From: Heterodera schachtii
Taxonomy: Eukaryota; Nematoda; Chromadorea; Rhabditida; Heteroderidae
Assembly (NCBI GenBank): GCA_023374025.1
Contig: SIJG01000017.1
Coordinates: forward strand, 2,028,731-2,092,730
DNA length: 64,000 bases
Direction of reading: 5' to 3'
The position numbers and the translations under genes were made by a program. The notes under the pieces are model-generated. The model did not search any database, was not told the origin of the DNA, and saw only the letters and a list, made by a program, of their open reading frames with translations. This document shows positions 33,039 through 43,383 of the stretch, one piece after another (the stretch's first letter is position 1; the number at the start of each line of letters is the position of its first letter).

Positions 33039-35226
33039 GCGTCAAACTAGTATTTTAATTCATTAGATAAAATAATATAATTTAATTATAAATGGAAGTA
33101 TTTAATATTGATTTATAGTTAAGTTATCATTAAAAACTGAATTTTTAACTCTGCATCGGTTATCTTTAAGAAAACTAATCCTAATAGAAAAAATTATCAT
33201 TTATCACTTTTATCATAATTAAACGAATAATTTAATTTCAAGCGAAAAAAAAGAAGATCAATTGAAAGTTAAAAGAATAAATATTTATAAAGCAGAAGTT
33301 GAAATAAAATGCAAAAACGGGCCAATGTTTTTTTATCAAAAAGCTCAGAAATGGACAAAACCCCCCGAAAGCGAGAGATTAACAAATAATAATTAACTTA
33401 TATTAAAGTTGAGTAAAAATCAAGTGAGAAATAATCTAAGTTTTTAAATTGTGACAAATTCTGACTATATAAAAACAAAAACTACATAAAAATAATAAAT
33501 AAATATTCAAACATAATAAACAAGAACCTTCTTCATTTTCTTTAAAATTTAGAGAACATGAACTTATCTTTTAATCAAATTAATAAAATTATTGTTTCGA
33601 TGCATAATTCAAAATACCATTTTCGTATAATAAAAAGATCAAAAATTTCAAGTTAAATTTAGAAAAGTATAATCAAAGAAATAAAAATTTAAAGCCATTA
33701 AATTCATATAAATAAAGAAAAACCTAAGAAAAATGATAATAATATGAGACATAATTTTGAAGAATATCCGTCCAATAATACAAAAATGGCCAAAGCACGA
33801 TTTAAAGAAAAAAACTGAGTGAATTGAAAATGTGCATTACTAATTTTCTGTCGGCAAAATAAAAAAATTAGATAATTCGACATTGATAAATATTTACAAA
33901 AATGCTCTAACGACGATTATATTCTAAAATGCACTACAATGAATAAAAATAACTCGAATATTATTTAATGAATAATTTCTGTATTTTAATTAATCTGCGC
34001 AAAAGCCTTTCAAAAAAACTGGAATTTGGTATGAATACAAAAGAAATAATTGGATAATAAAATGCCTTAATTAATAAAGTAAATACTTATTATAGGATTT
34101 TCATAAAATAAAGCACTAATTAAAACAAATCAAATAATGAACTCTAAATTTTTCAATGAAAAAACTCATAATTGATTGTTTTACCTAAAAATATAACTAA
34201 TAAAAATGAATATTTCAATTTATTGCATAAAATTCTAAAGGAATTTATTAAATATAAGTATTAATAAAATTAATGTCTGTTCTTATATTTAACTGTAGGA
34301 CGCAAAAAAATAACTCTTCTGAGTGATCCAATAAATTGGTGAGTGAAATGTTAGTGATAAAAAATTTAAAAAAAAAATAAATATTAAAATAAGCAAATAA
34401 TTTAATAAAAAATAATTTTCTTAAATAAAAAAAATAATTGTTAATTAAAATATCTATTGCTGCAATTTCATTATATGAATTCGAATGGGTATCGCGCGAA
34501 ATTTATATCAAATTAATTAAAAGATAAACCGAATGAAAATGTTAAAATGCAAAAATTAAATTTAAAAAAAAAATTCGGTAAATAGAAATAAAAGGTTAAG
34601 TAATAAAAAAAAAAAAACTTACAAGCGGAGTGCAAGCGAAAGCGGACGGACAAACTAGCAAAATTTTTCAAATTTCCTTCACAATCCAATGAACTAAACT
34701 GGCGATGGAAAAACATAGGAAGAAAATGACGGTAAAAAAGGAATATTAAAAAGAATTTGCAATTCCTTACAATATAAACCAATCCAACCAACAGTATTAC
34801 AAACAAAATTAATTCCAAAAAAATAATTGTAAAATTTTATCATGAAAATACAAAAATTTAGCTATTTAAAGTACCTCAAATTGAAATACAATTAAATGAA
34901 TGCGGTTGTACGTAAAAATGGTTAAATAATTTTTTATTAAATAAAATACTTATTATGGTTTCATTTAATATGTAAAATCAAATAAAAAAGATAAACTTGA
35001 ATCTTAAATTAATTACGATTAACAATATTCATTAACAAAACTTAATCAAGAGAAATAATTGTTACTAAATAAAAAAAACGATTTTTTTAAATATAAATAA
35101 ATATACCCAAAATCCAAAAAAATAAAAAGAACATGATTTTATATTCTACTTCAAACAAGCTTACACTAAGTATCTTTTGTTAATTGAAATAACAAAAAAT
35201 GAATTTTGAAAAAATTTTCATTTCTT

Positions 35227-35345
35227 AGGAGTGTATTTTTGAAAATTTTTGTGCCGATTTTTAGGCGTGTGTTTTTCTGAAAATTTTTAAGTCGATACTT
35301 AGGGGAGTAATTTTCGGTTTTATTGCATTTTTATTGAAAAATTTT
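35227..35345 (-). repeat. Dispersed CCCTAAGAATCGA-type motif, inverted copy
   Basis: On the plus strand this reads TTAGGAGTGTATTTTTGAAA, then TTAGGCGTGTGTTTTTC, then AAGTCGATACTTAGGGGAG, and ends in a TTGCATTTTTATTGAAAAATTTTCC tail. The same tail words (AAAATGCAATAAAA) sit beside the copies at 18025 and 42810. Confidence 0.5.
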
Positions 35346-36059
35346 CCATGTCGAAATAGTACAAAAAGCCAAAATAGTGAATTTTAACTATTTGAATCAT
35401 GAAGCGCCCAAATAGGGATTTCTAATGAACGATATTGACATCAGAATTAACAATTTTTAATGCAGAAATGCGTTTTTTGAACTCCTTTCTTCAACCAAAT
35501 TTAGCAAAAAATAAAGTTTTCACTAGAAATCGCAACCCTAATTTGTTGAAAAGTTAAAATAAATTAAAATTAAATTTTACTAAAAAGGCACAATCACAAA
35601 CTTAATAATTAACGAATTTTACTAATATAATTATATTGTATATCGAAATGTCAACTAACTTATTAAATAAACAAATAAACAAGATGCAGTTTATATTCAA
35701 CGACTATGAATTCTAACAATAAGATGGTTTCCTTGAAGCATGTGTTTAAATGAATTTAATTACCCCAAAAAATAAAAATTGTTTAAATACAATTTAATTT
35801 AAAAATAATAGCTAAAAAAGCAGTTTTTTCGTCGCAAAATTTTGCTACTGAGGAAATAAAATATTACCAAAAAAAATATTAAAATTTAAATAATATTAAT
35901 AATAATAATATTTTTTGAAAATTTAAAATGGATAATTTGTCATTTTTTGATATTAAAAAGGATATAAACATTATTTGTAAAATTATTTGCCTGTCAATAT
36001 GTTGATTAAATACCAATAATGCTCATCTTGTATCAGGGATGGGCCAAATTGAAAAATAA

Positions 36060-36180
36060 AAAGCGAAATGCGAAAAGCGAAATTTGCGAAACTGAAAAAT
36101 GCGAAATGAAAAAAAAGCGAAATGCGAAAAGCCAAAATATGCGAAAATGCGAAAAGCGAAATGCGAAAAGCGAAATTTTT
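36060..36180 (+). repeat. GCGAAATGCGAAAA subterminal word array
   Basis: GCGAAATGCGAAAAGCGAAA-type words repeat with small variations. The same words recur at the right end of the element and in each 718-bp unit, so they are a family trait of this hAT element, perhaps transposase-binding sites. Confidence 0.75.
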
Positions 36181-36544
36181 TAAAAAATTTTACCAATAGC
36201 TTTTGAGGTTGTGATGCAAAAAAAAATCTGCATTTTCCGGTTCAATCTTTTTCTCAGATAAAAAATGACAAATTCTACCCATTTTGTGGTTAAATTTTCA
36301 AAAATTAAGGTAAAATGAAGGTCTGGCGGTGCCGAAAGGCGCCGCCAGAAATTTTTTTGGAAATAGTAATAAAATATGGTAGGAAAAGTTGCAAAATTTT
36401 CAAAAAATTTAGTTTTTTCAAAAAAATAAATCTCAAAAAAGGCAAAAAAAAAATGCACCAAAAAGTTCAAGATAAAGCTTCAAACCAAGTTAAAAACTCG
36501 TTTTCATGCATATTAGGCTATAGCAAGTTAGCAAAAAAGGTAAT

Positions 36545-36680
36545 TATTAGAGTTGCACGGGACCGGGAATTTTGACAAAAACCGGGACCGGGACTTACCG
36601 GGACCAGAAAAGTCGGGACCGGGACCTCGATTTTCATCCGGGACTGGGACCAACCGGGAATTTTCCCAAGTGAAATTTTT
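36545..36680 (+). repeat. GGGACC subterminal repeat array (transposon end)
   Basis: Starts AGTTGCACGGGACCGGGAAT and continues with repeated ACCGGGACCGGGAC words, then ACCAGAAAAGTCGGGACC. It matches in layout the arrays at 14365-14450 (GAGACC words) and 57353-57450 (GGGTCC words). It sits inside the hAT element and has no visible partner end. Confidence 0.5.
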
Positions 36681-36821
36681 TGAAAAAAATTTGAAAATTT
36701 GAGTGCACTTTGTTACGAAAAATTGCCTATATTCAAAAATGTACCCATAAAATTTTTTAATTCTCGTTTGTGGGGAGAAATTCGAAGAATTTTTCCATTA
36801 TGCAATTTTGAGTGTAATATG

Positions 36822-37424
36822 CAGGGAACGGATTTTTAGGTTTTCACCTATTTTTTTTTTTGCAGATAGCATATGCCGAGATAAGCGCAAAAAAACACAT
36901 TTTCTTCGATCAATTTTCGATTTAGAGCGACTTTTTAGCAACTATTTTTAACTATTTTCGCTTATGAAATTTTGAACAACTATTTTGGCTTGTGAAAATT
37001 AAAAAAACTATTTTTTCAACTATTTCTGCTTTTCAACAGAAAAATTATTATGAAAAAAGTAATAAAAAAACAAAAAAATGCACCCCTAAGAATCAACTTT
37101 TCAAAAAAAAAATTCAAAAATACACCCCAGTAATCGACTTTTCAAAAAGCTAAAATCCTGGCCATGATTTGACGGACAATGAAAAAATTTTACGCATGAA
37201 AATCTTCAAATGTGTTTTATTTATAATTATTCAACCGAAATAGATAAAGAATGAGTCAATTTTTGGAAAATTCACACATTTATTGACATGTTTTTCCAAT
37301 TTTTGGCAACTTTTTAGCAACTATTTTGGCCTTTTTGAGTTTTTAGCAACTATTTTGGCAGTTTTTTAGCAACTATTTAGGTACCTATTTCGTGGGTTTT
37401 TAGCACCTAAAATTCCGTTCCCTG
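36822..37424. mobile_element. Nested 603-bp hAT-like MITE
   Basis: Left end CAGGGAACGGATTTTTAGG; the right end reverse-complements to CAGGGAACGGAATTTTAGG (one mismatch). It is flanked by the 8-bp duplication GTAATATG (36814-36821 and 37425-37432). The interior has repeated GCAACTATTTTGGC/ACCTATTT words and a CCCTAAGAATC motif (37080-37150), with no ORF. It inserted into the larger hAT element, so it is younger than that element. Confidence 0.88.
37080..37150 (+). repeat. Dispersed CCCTAAGAATC motif in the nested MITE
   Basis: GCACCCCTAAGAATCAACTT, then AAAAATACACCCCAGTAATC, then GACTTTTCAAAA. One of five copies in the window; here its host element is known. Confidence 0.55.
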
Positions 37425-39774
37425 GTAATATGTTAACAGAAAATAATAAACTGAAGCATTCGTTTTAAAAATTAAATTTTCAATATATTCATTTCTTCGG
37501 GGTGGAAATTTCGCATTTCGCGCCAAAAAGCGAAATGCGAAAAGCGAAATGCGAAACGCCAAAAAATGCGAATAATGCAAAAGGCGAAATGCGAAAAGCG
37601 AAACCTCGGCCCATCCCTGTCTTGTATATATTCAAATTGGAAAACATTGATAATAATAATAAAATTTTATACCATAAAGGGAAAAGAAAATTTGAAAATA
37701 AAAAGTGGATTTTAATTTTCAAAACAAACTTAAAATTTCAAATATATAAATATTTCAAATATGGTTTACTCGACGCATGTGAATAATGAATTTAAATATC
37801 CAAAAAATAAATTTATAAAAATTTAAAATAATATCAAAAAATATATTGTTTAAATACGCACTAAAAAAAATAAGAAAATAATTATGCACCTAAATTTAAA
37901 AATAAAAATAAAGAAAAATAATTATTGGGTTTTGACTATTTTTCGTATTATGGAATTTATTATTTATTATTAATTCGAAATATGATATATGATATAGGTG
38001 TATAAACACATGAATTTTTAAGTAATATAGTTTATAAAAAAAGGGAGGAATAAATAAAATAAGAAATTTTTTAATGATATGCAAGTTCAAAATGACAAAA
38101 TTCTATTTCGTGGGTTTTTAGCACCTAAAATTCCGTTCCCTGGTAATATGTTAACAGAAAATAATAAACTGAAGCATTCGTTTTAAAAATTAAATTTTCA
38201 ATATATTCATTTCTTCGGGGTGGAAATTTCGCATTTCGCGCCAAAAAGCGAAATGCGAAAAGCGAAATGCGAAACGCCAAAAAATGCGAATAATGCAAAA
38301 GGCGAAATGCGAAAAGCGAAACCTCGGCCCATCCCTGTCTTGTATATATTCAAATTGGAAAACATTGATAATAATAATAAAATTTTATACCATAAAGGGA
38401 AAAGAAAATTTGAAAATAAAAAGTGGATTTTAATTTTCAAAACAAACTTAAAATTTCAAATATATAAATATTTCAAATATGGTTTACTCGACGCATGTGA
38501 ATAATGAATTTAAATATCCAAAAAATAAATTTATAAAAATTTAAAATAATATCAAAAAATATATTGTTTAAATACGCACTAAAAAAAATAAGAAAATAAT
38601 TATGCACCTAAATTTAAAAATAAAAATAAAGAAAAATAATTATTGGGTTTTGACTATTTTTCGTATTATGGAATTTATTATTTATTATTAATTCGAAATA
38701 TGATATATGATATAGGTGTATAAACACATGAATTTTTAAGTAATATAGTTTATAAAAAAAGGGAGGAATAAATAAAATAAGAAATTTTTTAATGATATGC
38801 AAGTTCAAAATGACAAAATTCTATTTCGTGGGTTTTTAGCACCTAAAATTCCGTTCCCTGGTAATATGTTAACAGAAAATAATAAACTGAAGCATTCGTT
38901 TTAAAAATTAAATTTTCAATATATTCATTTCTTCGGGGTGGAAATTTCGCATTTCGCGCCAAAAAGCGAAATGCGAAAAGCGAAATGCGAAACGCCAAAA
39001 AATGCGAATAATGCAAAAGGCGAAATGCGAAAAGCGAAACCTCGGCCCATCCCTGTCTTGTATATATTCAAATTGGAAAACATTGATAATAATAATAAAA
39101 TTTTATACCATAAAGGGAAAAGAAAATTTGAAAATAAAAAGTGGATTTTAATTTTCAAAACAAACTTAAAATTTCAAATATATAAATATTTCAAATATGG
39201 TTTACTCGACGCATGTGAATAATGAATTTAAATATCCAAAAAATAAATTTATAAAAATTTAAAATAATATCAAAAAATATATTGTTTAAATACGCACTAA
39301 AAAAAATAAGAAAATAATTATGCACCTAAATTTAAAAATAAAAATAAAGAAAAATAATTATTGGGTTTTGACTATTTTTCGTATTATGGAATTTATTATT
39401 TATTATTAATTCGAAATATGATATATGATATAGGTGTATAAACACATGAATTTTTAAGTAATATAGTTTATAAAAAAAGGGAGGAATAAATAAAATAAGA
39501 AATTTTTTAATGATATGCAAGTTCAAAATGACAAAATTCTATTTCGTGGGTTTTTAGCACCTAAAATTCCGTTCCCTGGTAATATGTTAACAGAAAATAA
39601 TAAACTGAAGCATTCGTTTTAAAAATTTAAATTTTCAAATATATTCATTCTTAGGGGTGGAAATTTCGCATTTCGCGCCAAAAAGCGAAATGCGAAAAGC
39701 GAAATGCGAAACGCCAAAAAATGCGAATAATGCGAAAGGCGAAATGCGAAAAGCGAAACCTCGGCCCATCCCAG
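37385..39774 (+). repeat. 718-bp tandem repeat, 3.3 copies
   Basis: Units start at 37385, 38103, 38821 and 39539, an exact 718-bp step. The first three look identical throughout. The fourth is partial (about 236 bp), carries several differences (for example TTCTTAGGGG for CTTCGGGG) and breaks off at GGCCCATCCC. Each unit holds the last 40 bp of the nested MITE, the right end of the hAT element with its target copy, and about 480 bp of AT-rich flank. The amplification is therefore younger than both insertions. The repeated ORFs within it are by-products, not genes. Confidence 0.92.
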
Positions 39775-39779
39775 GTATA

Positions 39780-42283
39780 GAAGCGTCAAAAAATATTTCC
39801 TTTTATTTATTAAAAAAACAAAAAGTTAAACTATTTTTTTAATAATCTATTTGATAAAAAATAAAGCCTTAATTTAGAAGATATTAAATATAAAAGAATA
39901 ACTTTTAGACCAATAAAGAATTAAAAACAATAATTCCTAGAAATGTTCAAAAGGCAACCTTAATGCATTAGTTAAAAAAATTCACAATGAGAAAACCTAA
40001 ATCAATCCCTACATTGTATCGAAATCCCGGTTTCGGAGCTTTACAGAAAAATGGATTTTTGATGAAAATAAATAAAAGTAAAAATATTGAATTTAAATGT
40101 ATTATTTTTGAATTAAATTTAATATAAGTGTCCTGATTATTCACTTTTGTCATTGATTCTTTTATTGTATTGGTTTGATATAATTCTTTAAGAGTTTATT
40201 TTCATTTTTTCCATTTTGAACGTCAAAAAATATTGGGATAGTTATTTAAAAACTATGAAGCAATTATTCCTCTTAAAATTGTAAATTCTACACTGACTCA
40301 AATATTCGTTTAAATCAAAAAAAAAATATAAAAAGGAAAAGTTAATCAGAAACTTCAATTTATTACTTTACCTAAACAATGATTTAATGGCTTAAACAAA
40401 AACTTTGTAAAACACTGAGCACATTACAAGTTAGTTAGTGAACTTTATTAAACATTAAACAATTGTAAATAATGCAAAATTTAATAACTAAAAAACTATT
40501 GAATATTAGTAAAAATATTTAAATACCTAAAACATTTATCCGATTAAAAAATAAATGATAAACAGTATTATTTCTGTTATTTTCTGTTTAATCAAAATAC
40601 CAATTTGGTCATACAAAATACTTCCCTATTGTCCTCGAACAACAATTGAAAATTATAAAATAAAAATTATTTTAAATTTTATAAAAATTGTTAAAAATTA
40701 TTTCTTTTGCAAAAAATGCCTATTTTCGGCATTAATTTAATAAGTTAGAATTAAATGAAAAAATATTTAAATAATGTAACAAAATTATCTAAATTACAAA
40801 TATGGCGATGGAAAACTGTCGGAAGAAAATGACGGTACTAAAAAATTTGGATTAATTAGATGAATGCGAATGCAAGAAAAAAGGGGTTAAATAATAATAA
40901 AGAAATTAAATACCATCTAATCAAAACCTTGAAACATTTATGGGTAGATGCAAAATGACAAGAAAATGAGATTTATTGAGATGTGCCAGAGAACGTAAGT
41001 TACTTTAAAAATTAAATTATTATAATAAATGTCATATTTTAAAATATAATAATATTTATTCTTAAATAATTACTCTGGCTATAAAAAAAAGTTAAAATAA
41101 ATCTACTACAAATTTAATTAATCTTTATAAAACTAAAAAATAATAATTTTGTTTTGCTATAAAATATTAAAAATAAGTAATTAGTTTTACCATTTAAGTC
41201 AACAAAATAAAATTCTAACATTTTGATTTTGTTTTGCTTATTTTCTCTAAGCTTCATTCAAATGAATCACAAAAATTCATTAAAGAATTTTAAACTGCAA
41301 TTAATAATAAATTTATAAATGAACGTTAAGAATTTAATTTAAAAAATAACTAACTTTGCGGTAAAGCCATTTTTGTATTAATGAATAGAGTTGCAGATAT
41401 ATTCAAACCCATCGTCGGTCCAAGTTAAATGAACAAGAATTACATCAAAGAATAAATAAATAATAAAGTATGAAGACCAAAAACAAAACTCAACAGAAAT
41501 TATTCTTTTACAATTTAAAAAGAAATAATTGTATTAAATGGGTTAACATTTTCAAAAAACATTTTATACTATCTATTGAATGCAGACTCTATCAATTTAG
41601 AACTTCTATAAAATATAATAAAATATAAATATAAAAGTGTTATATGTGAATTTTTCATGAAAAATTAAATTTTTTTCTTAAAAATAATAAAAAATCTAAC
41701 ATCAACCTTTTTATTTTTTTATCCCGGTGTGTTTGTTTTTGTAGATTGTTTTTTAATTAATTTTTATTCGTTTATATATTTCTGTTAGTCGTATTAATTT
41801 GAAGTAATCCAATATTTCTAAAAGTAAACTTTTTCACAAATTACTTAAAATAAATATAGTTATATTAATTCCTATTTGATATTTTATAATTATTTTTTGT
41901 AATCACATTTTTACTGAATGTCTATTTTTTGGTAAAAAGTGACAAGGAATCTCTGCAGGTGTTGTTTGAAAAAAGTTTACAATTTCAGCAACATTTTAAG
42001 GAATGCTGTAAATATATTTTTTTACAAATTAAACATTCTTAGTATTATTCAAAAAAACGCTATTAAACTGCAAATTTTCGAAAATTTTTATTCATGCACA
42101 AAAAACCAGGGCAAAAAAAGTTCGAAATACTAGGTTTTTGAGTCCCTTCTGGCCATAACCTTTTTGCAACTTATCGAAAATTTTTAAAATTTAACATATT
42201 AATAATAAACACACAGAGCTATCGAAAAACACCAACAATGCTTAATTTGATTGAGAATAAACAAAGTTATGGTTCAAAAAGTC
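39780..42283. other. AT-rich stretch, no gene seen
   Basis: Mostly A-rich. Apart from a CCGGTTTCGG-type repeat fragment at 40017-40055, I see only chance ORFs of 60-64 codons. A slightly less AT-rich repeat-like patch begins at about 42120. Confidence 0.5.
40017..40055 (-). repeat. CCGGAACC-type subterminal repeat fragment
   Basis: The reverse complement reads TTTTTCTGTAAAGCTCCG, then AAACCGGGATTTCGATAC, matching the fragment at 2016-2068 in the same word order. Confidence 0.4.
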
Positions 42284-42345
42284 TTCCGACGACGTTTCGG
42301 CCGACGACGTTTTGGGGTGCACCGGAAATTTGTCCCATCATGTAA
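42284..42345 (+). repeat. CGACGACGTTT word pair, likely transposon end
   Basis: TTCCGACGACGTTTCGG is followed directly by CCGACGACGTTTTGGGG and GTGCACCGGAAATTTGTCCC. It is GC-rich in an AT background, with a duplicated 14-base word, like other subterminal word arrays in this window. No opposite end was found. Confidence 0.45.
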
Positions 42346-42567
42346 GAATTATTTTATTTATATCATTATTAAGTATTTATTTTAATAGATTAGTAATGTT
42401 TCATTTATTTAATAATTTTTTACTAAACGAAAGAAGTGAGTTTATAAAAAACAAAAAATTAATAAAACAATTCAAAAATCTAGTATAAAAATCACACATT
42501 TTTATTTAACATAAAGAAATAGACATAATTTAATTGTTACAAAGTAAAACTTTAGCACAATAAAAAA

Positions 42568-43375
42568 GGGCTCCCGGTAAATTGGACACTATAGGGTATA
42601 AAATAAATAAATTTAAAATAAATAAACAAAAATTTTGGTTTGGCTAAAGATTTTATTTTAGTCTGTACATAATTATGTTTAGGGATACGATTTTTAGGCA
42701 AAATTTTCGAGTTATTAGTGCCTATTTTCTAGGCTTTTATTTTTAGAGCCTAAAAAATTTTGAAAGAGCCTATTTTTGCCTATTTTGGCGTTTTGCTGAA
42801 AATTTGTTAACAAAAATGCAATAAAAATGAAAAATACACCCCTAAGAATCGATTTTCTAGGTATTCCAAAAAATACATCCCTAAGAATCGACCCAAAAAT
42901 TTCTGAAAATAAACCTCCTAAGTAATGAAAAATTTTCTCAAAAATCGTATTTAAAAATTTTTTTGGACAAATTTTTTAATTTAAAAAATAATGTAACTCA
43001 ATACTGATTTAACTTATTTTTTTACCTTTTTGAATGAATTTTGTCATTTTAACTAACGCCAGGAGAAGAAGCCACCAAAAATTCATAAAGAAAGAAATAA
43101 AGTTTTCTTTTAGATAGGGTTCCCATCTTTTGTGCAATTTTAGCACATTGACCAATCATCGCCCTTTTTCGTGCATTTTTTGGCACATTGATTAATCATC
43201 GTGAATGTTGAATGCCTGATCTACTCTAAGTGCCTTAATTATTAATCCATTTACCTACACAAATTTATTTTCCAACCTAATTTCAGGGTTTATTTTAGGA
43301 ATTTGGTGTCCAGTTTTCCGGTGTCCAATTTTCCGCTTGGTGTCCAATTTTCTGGTGTCCAATTTACCGGTACCC
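42568..43375. mobile_element. 808-bp TIR element with 8-bp duplication
   Basis: The left end reads GGGCTCCCGGTAAATTGGAC and the right end reverse-complements to GGGTACCGGTAAATTGGAC; the arms share CCGGTAAATTGGACAC. The flanks carry ATAAAAAA at 42560-42567 and 43376-43383, an 8-bp duplication, although this word is weakly informative in A-rich DNA. Inside the right end a GGTGTCCAATTTTCCG word is repeated about four times (43303-43370). No transposase. The 8-bp duplication allows hAT or P-like superfamilies; the GGG terminus is not typical hAT. Confidence 0.75.
42836..42935 (+). repeat. Dispersed CCCTAAGAATCGA motif in the 808-bp element
   Basis: ACACCCCTAAGAATCGATTT, then ATACATCCCTAAGAATCGAC, then CTCCTAAGTAATGAAAAAT. 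Another copy of the motif seen at 13622, 18046, 35227 and 37080. Confidence 0.5.
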
Positions 43376-43383
43376 ATAAAAAA

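Larger units (their letters stand above)
32690..36025. other. A-rich desert
   Basis: The plus strand is A-rich. The ORF at 34513-34818 (minus, 101 codons) is Phe/Leu/Ile-rich and looks like a chance reading of the A/T bias. The dispersed CCCTAAG motif at 35227-35345 is listed separately. Nothing else stands out. Confidence 0.5.
36034..37619. mobile_element. hAT-type non-autonomous element, 1,586 bp, with nested insert
   Basis: Left end CAGGGATGGGCC and right end GGCCCATCCCTG are perfect 12-bp TIRs. They are flanked by the 8-bp duplication TCTTGTAT (36026-36033 and 37620-37627). CAGGG termini and 8-bp duplications are diagnostic of hAT elements. Inside both ends are arrays of GCGAAATGCGAAAA words (36060-36180 and 37510-37605). 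No transposase is encoded; the ORFs over the arrays are artefacts of the repeat. A 603-bp MITE is inserted at 36822-37424, and a transposon-end-like GGGACC array lies at 36545-36680. The right 235 bp were later copied in the tandem array that follows. Confidence 0.9.

Noticed and set aside
36180..36575. ORFs of 96 and 86 codons inside the hAT element as a transposase
   Set aside because: No hAT dimerisation or catalytic motif; Phe/Lys-rich readings of A/T and GGGACC repeat DNA.
37489..39526. Repeated ORFs of 77, 94 and 64 codons in each 718-bp unit
   Set aside because: They recur only because the DNA unit is repeated. They read the GCGAAATGCGAAAA word array and A/T-rich flank and have no start context or splice support.
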